Shown here in pieces: positions 61,814 to 64,000 of a stretch of DNA of 64,000 bases (the first letter of the stretch is position 1; the number at the start of each line of letters is the position of its first letter). The DNA is taken from NCBI GenBank assembly GCA_016290415.1, contig JAEETP010000004.1, forward strand, positions 1 to 64,000, written 5' to 3'. The notes under the pieces are model-generated. The model was not told where the DNA came from, made no database searches, and saw only the letters and a list, made by a program, of their open reading frames with translations. Source of the stretch: Bacteroidales bacterium (GTDB lineage: Bacteria > Bacteroidota > Bacteroidia > Bacteroidales > UBA932). The translations under genes were made by a program, and so were the position numbers.

Positions 61814-62947
61814 ATGCCCTCATATAAGAAACAGGAAAACCTTTTGTACGCCGCCCTATGGGTGTTGCTACTGGTGGTGCTGCCGCTGGTGACCATTCCC
61901 CAGATATGGCACGGCGCGCCGCCCGATGCGGCATCGCAGCTGGGGGGCTCGGCAGCGCAGCTGGCCGGACAGGCGCAGACGCTGGGGGCTCCGGCACCGC
62001 AACTGGCCGCCCGGGCCGGAATGCCGTCCCGCTCTATATGGCACGAAGTGGTTATGGTGTGGCTGGTTTTGCTCCCGTTTCTGCTGCTGTTTCTGGCACA
62101 CAACTACCTGGCGGTCCCGTTTATCAAAAAGGGCAGGACCAAGATATATCTGCTGTTGCTGGCGGCCCTGATAGCCCTATGGGCACTTTGGTGCTTCAAG
62201 TTTGGTCATAAACCGATGGATGGCGGCCCGTTTGGCGGCCCTGGCCCGTTCGGCAGCCCGGATGGGTTTGGTGGTCCGGGCGCTCCCGGTGAGATCGGTG
62301 GGCCTGGCGGCCCGGGCGCTCCCGGAGAGATCGGTGGGCTTGGCGGCCCGGGCGCTCCCGGCGACACGCTCGGTTTTGGGCCGCAGCACGGTGGGCCAGA
62401 GCGGTTACCCGGTGACACGCTCAGCCTCGGGCAGAGACTAGGGATGCCTCCCGGAGGACCCGGAATGCACGGCCGGCCGCCTATGCGCCCCTCGCTCTCC
62501 AACTTCTTCCTGGGGCTGCTTCTTCTGGGAGTGAACCTGGGCATAATGTACTTTTTCAGAGCCAGGCAGCAGGGCAGGGCTCTGGCCGATATGCAGCAAA
62601 AAAGCGCCGCCCAGCCGGTTCAGGAGCGGGCTCTTTTCTTCAAAGACGGGCATCAGAAGGTTCGCATACCGGTCTCCGATATCCTGTATGTAGAGAGTAT
62701 GGGCGCCTATGTGAAAGTATTTAGCTCTGCCCAGGATCCGGGTGTGTATCTGGGCAGCCTGAAGTCGGTGGCAGATGCCGCTCCAGAAGCGCTGGTGCGC
62801 ATCCACAAGTCCTTTATAGTGAATCTGTCAAAAGTGAAACAGGCCGGCAAAACGTCGGTCACTCTAATGGACGGAACCACTCTCCCGGTGGGAGAAGCCT
62901 TCCGCGAGGCCTTTACCCGGGCCTATACTAACCAAGGAAATTCTTGA
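61814..62947 (+). CDS. Membrane-bound LytTR transcriptional regulator with Gly-Pro repeat loop
   Basis: 377 residues. Membrane segments near 10-30, 77-97, 108-127 and 228-247. Between the third and fourth lies a Gly/Pro-rich stretch (about 130-215) with 12-residue units GPGAPGEIGGPG. The C-terminal LytTR DNA-binding domain (about 275-372) contains VSDILYVESMGAYVKVF, ALVRIHKSFIVNLSKVK and TLPVGEAFREAF. It probably controls the divergent Cthe_2159-like operon. It is a one-component membrane regulator: no histidine-kinase or receiver domain is present. It overlaps the next gene, on the opposite strand, by 20 bp. Confidence 0.9.
   Translation: MPSYKKQENLLYAALWVLLLVVLPLVTIPQIWHGAPPDAASQLGGSAAQLAGQAQTLGAPAPQLAARAGMPSRSIWHEVVMVWLVLLPFLLLFLAHNYLAVPFIKKGRTKIYLLLLAALIALWALWCFKFGHKPMDGGPFGGPGPFGSPDGFGGPGAPGEIGGPGGPGAPGEIGGLGGPGAPGDTLGFGPQHGGPERLPGDTLSLGQRLGMPPGGPGMHGRPPMRPSLSNFFLGLLLLGVNLGIMYFFRARQQGRALADMQQKSAAQPVQERALFFKDGHQKVRIPVSDILYVESMGAYVKVFSSAQDPGVYLGSLKSVADAAPEALVRIHKSFIVNLSKVKQAGKTSVTLMDGTTLPVGEAFREAFTRAYTNQGNS
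62273..62364 (+). repeat. 36-bp in-frame tandem repeat within the LytTR gene
   Basis: Two full 36-bp units (62273-62308 and 62309-62344) and a 20-bp partial third unit (62345-62364) with few differences, encoding collagen-like GPGAPGEIGGPG. Confidence 0.85.
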
Positions 62948-63878
62948 TGTTGTCTATGGTGCGCTCCAGCAGCAGGGCGCGGGCCTCGTTGCTGGTCCAG
63001 GCGACGTGGGGCGAGAGACTTGCCCGCTCTGGATGCTGCAGGTGAAGCAGCGGATTGTCTGCCGGCAGCGGCTCTTTGGTGAAGACATCCAGCCCGGCTC
63101 CGGCAATCGTGCCTGCGTCCAGCGCAGCCGCCAGATCCGCCTCGTTTACAATGCCGCCGCGGCCCACATTGATAAGGATGGCCGTGGGCTTCATCATCTT
63201 AAGTTCGGGGGCGCCAATCAGGCCGCGGGTGCGGTCGTTAAGCGGCGCGTGTATCGACACTATGTCGCTGGTTTTCAGCAACTCTTCCAGCGACAGGGAA
63301 GGGTAGTCCTTGCAGTGGCCGGTGCCCGAGGTAGAGAAGTAGGTCACCTTCATCCCGAAAGCCTGCGCCACGCACGCCACGCGGCTGCCGATTCGGCCCA
63401 TACCTATAATGCCAATCTGCTTGCCGGCCAGCTGCGGCCAGGGGCGGGTGACATCGGTGAAAAGACCCGATGCCGTCCACGCGCCGCTCTTTGCAAAACT
63501 GTCCCAGTCGGGGCCGTGACTAAGCAGCGCAAAGATGTGCATAAAGGTCACATTCATCACACTCTCGGATGAATAATCGTCCACATTCCGCACTGCGATT
63601 CCGCGATCTGCCGCCGCTTTCAGGTCAATATTATTCACGCCCGTCGCAGTCACGCAAATCAGTTTTAATTGCGGCGCAACGGCCATAATATCACCGTTTA
63701 TAACAACCTTGTTACTAAGGGCGATCTCGGCATCTCTCAGACGTTCCGCCGTCTGATCCGGGGCCGTGCGGCCATAAACCTCCAGCGTCCCGAACTCGCG
63801 AAGGCGTCCGGCAATCCCGGCCTCCTCCAAATAAGCGCCGCCGCCCAGCGTGTCGGCATCCAGAATCACAATCTTCAT
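62928..63878 (-). CDS. D-2-hydroxyacid dehydrogenase (glycerate/hydroxypyruvate type)
   Basis: 316 residues from ATG 63878 (MKIVILDADTLGG); 17 codons further upstream are open but extend beyond a likely -7 box (TACCTTTA, 63901-63908 on the minus strand). Motifs: VCVTATGVNNIDLKAA (as ICVTATGVNNID), NAD-binding GIIGMGRIGSRVACVAQAFG (near 151), SIHAPLNDRTRGLIG, NVGRGGIVNEADL and catalytic His in LSPHVAW. It resembles NAD-dependent glycerate/hydroxypyruvate reductase; substrate not certain. Its end overlaps the LytTR gene by 20 bp. Confidence 0.88.
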   Translation of the reverse strand: MKIVILDADTLGGGAYLEEAGIAGRLREFGTLEVYGRTAPDQTAERLRDAEIALSNKVVINGDIMAVAPQLKLICVTATGVNNIDLKAAADRGIAVRNVDDYSSESVMNVTFMHIFALLSHGPDWDSFAKSGAWTASGLFTDVTRPWPQLAGKQIGIIGMGRIGSRVACVAQAFGMKVTYFSTSGTGHCKDYPSLSLEELLKTSDIVSIHAPLNDRTRGLIGAPELKMMKPTAILINVGRGGIVNEADLAAALDAGTIAGAGLDVFTKEPLPADNPLLHLQHPERASLSPHVAWTSNEARALLLERTIDNIKNFLG

Positions 63879-64000
63879 ATACAAATAGTGTTTAGTTGCG
63901 TAAAGGTAGTAAAAATAACTAATCCGCACCTTTTGCCCAAGAATCCCCTGGGGGCATTTGCCCTTTCCGTCAGAGCTGCTGATTCCATAAGGGTTTAGTC

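Noticed and set aside
62273-62364. CRISPR-like array
   Set aside because: The 36-bp units are contiguous without spacers and encode an in-frame Gly-Pro repeat.
63930-64000. Start of another gene at the right edge
   Set aside because: No start, stop or domain pattern can be supported in 71 bp.

Overview
The window comes from a Bacteroidales-type (phylum Bacteroidota) chromosome. The evidence is a SusC/SusD polysaccharide utilisation locus (PUL), BACON-domain and lipobox lipoproteins, -7 promoter boxes of the TAnnTTTG type, a sodium-pumping methylmalonyl-CoA decarboxylase operon, and DUF349, DUF3823, DUF2490 and DUF4956 proteins. Core genes are GC-rich and, read by eye, almost never contain the tetranucleotide CATG. 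Genus cannot be fixed from the sequence alone.

Layout. 1-1.5 kb: 3' part of a tRNA-Lys(UUU) and a BACON lipoprotein. 1.5-6.7 kb (minus): ACT-domain protein, paaK, trpB, asnA, trmD. 6.7-11.4 kb (plus): DUF349 protein, yidC, yggS. 11.4-35.1 kb: an AT-richer, CATG-rich island of about 23.8 kb, flanked by two copies of the 3' end of yggS that differ only at synonymous sites. It carries two lipoproteins, a LacI-type regulator, three GH92 mannosidase-like enzymes, two GxGYxYP-like proteins, SusC/SusD, a DUF3823 lipoprotein, a PfkB-kinase/HAD-phosphatase fusion and two paralogous proteins resembling the deoxyhypusine-synthase fold. 35.1-37.5 kb: a small structured transcript with a 48-residue basic peptide gene, an MsrA-fRMsr fusion and an orphan FecE-type ABC ATPase. 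37.5-41.7 kb: a second, 4-kb insertion carrying one giant lipoprotein and a gene remnant, flanked by two copies of the last 190 bp of oadB, again differing only synonymously.

41.7-47.4 kb (minus): methylmalonyl-CoA decarboxylase operon (mce-mmdA-mmdD-mmdC-oadB), yebC and a TPR protein. 47.5-53.3 kb (plus): recF, DUF721, pdxB, lysA, ffh, folD. 53.4-57.0 kb (minus): a three-gene cassette (nucleotidyltransferase/aminotransferase fusion, opine-dehydrogenase-like, LicD) that looks like a phospho-amino-alcohol decoration pathway. 57.0-61.7 kb (minus): a VTC/DUF4956/Cthe_2159-type cluster, divergent from a membrane LytTR regulator. 62.9-63.9 kb: a hydroxyacid dehydrogenase.

How it works together. 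The large island reads as a mannose-glycan PUL: surface lipoproteins and SusD capture glycan, SusC imports it, GH92 enzymes release mannose or related sugars, and a LacI regulator senses the product. Its unusual part is the cytoplasmic tail (kinase-phosphatase fusion plus two DHS-like proteins), which suggests a sugar-phosphate pathway of unknown chemistry. Both islands lack any visible integrase or transposase yet each carries a donor-type 3' end of a core gene, so a shared, uncharacterised integration route is the main hypothesis.
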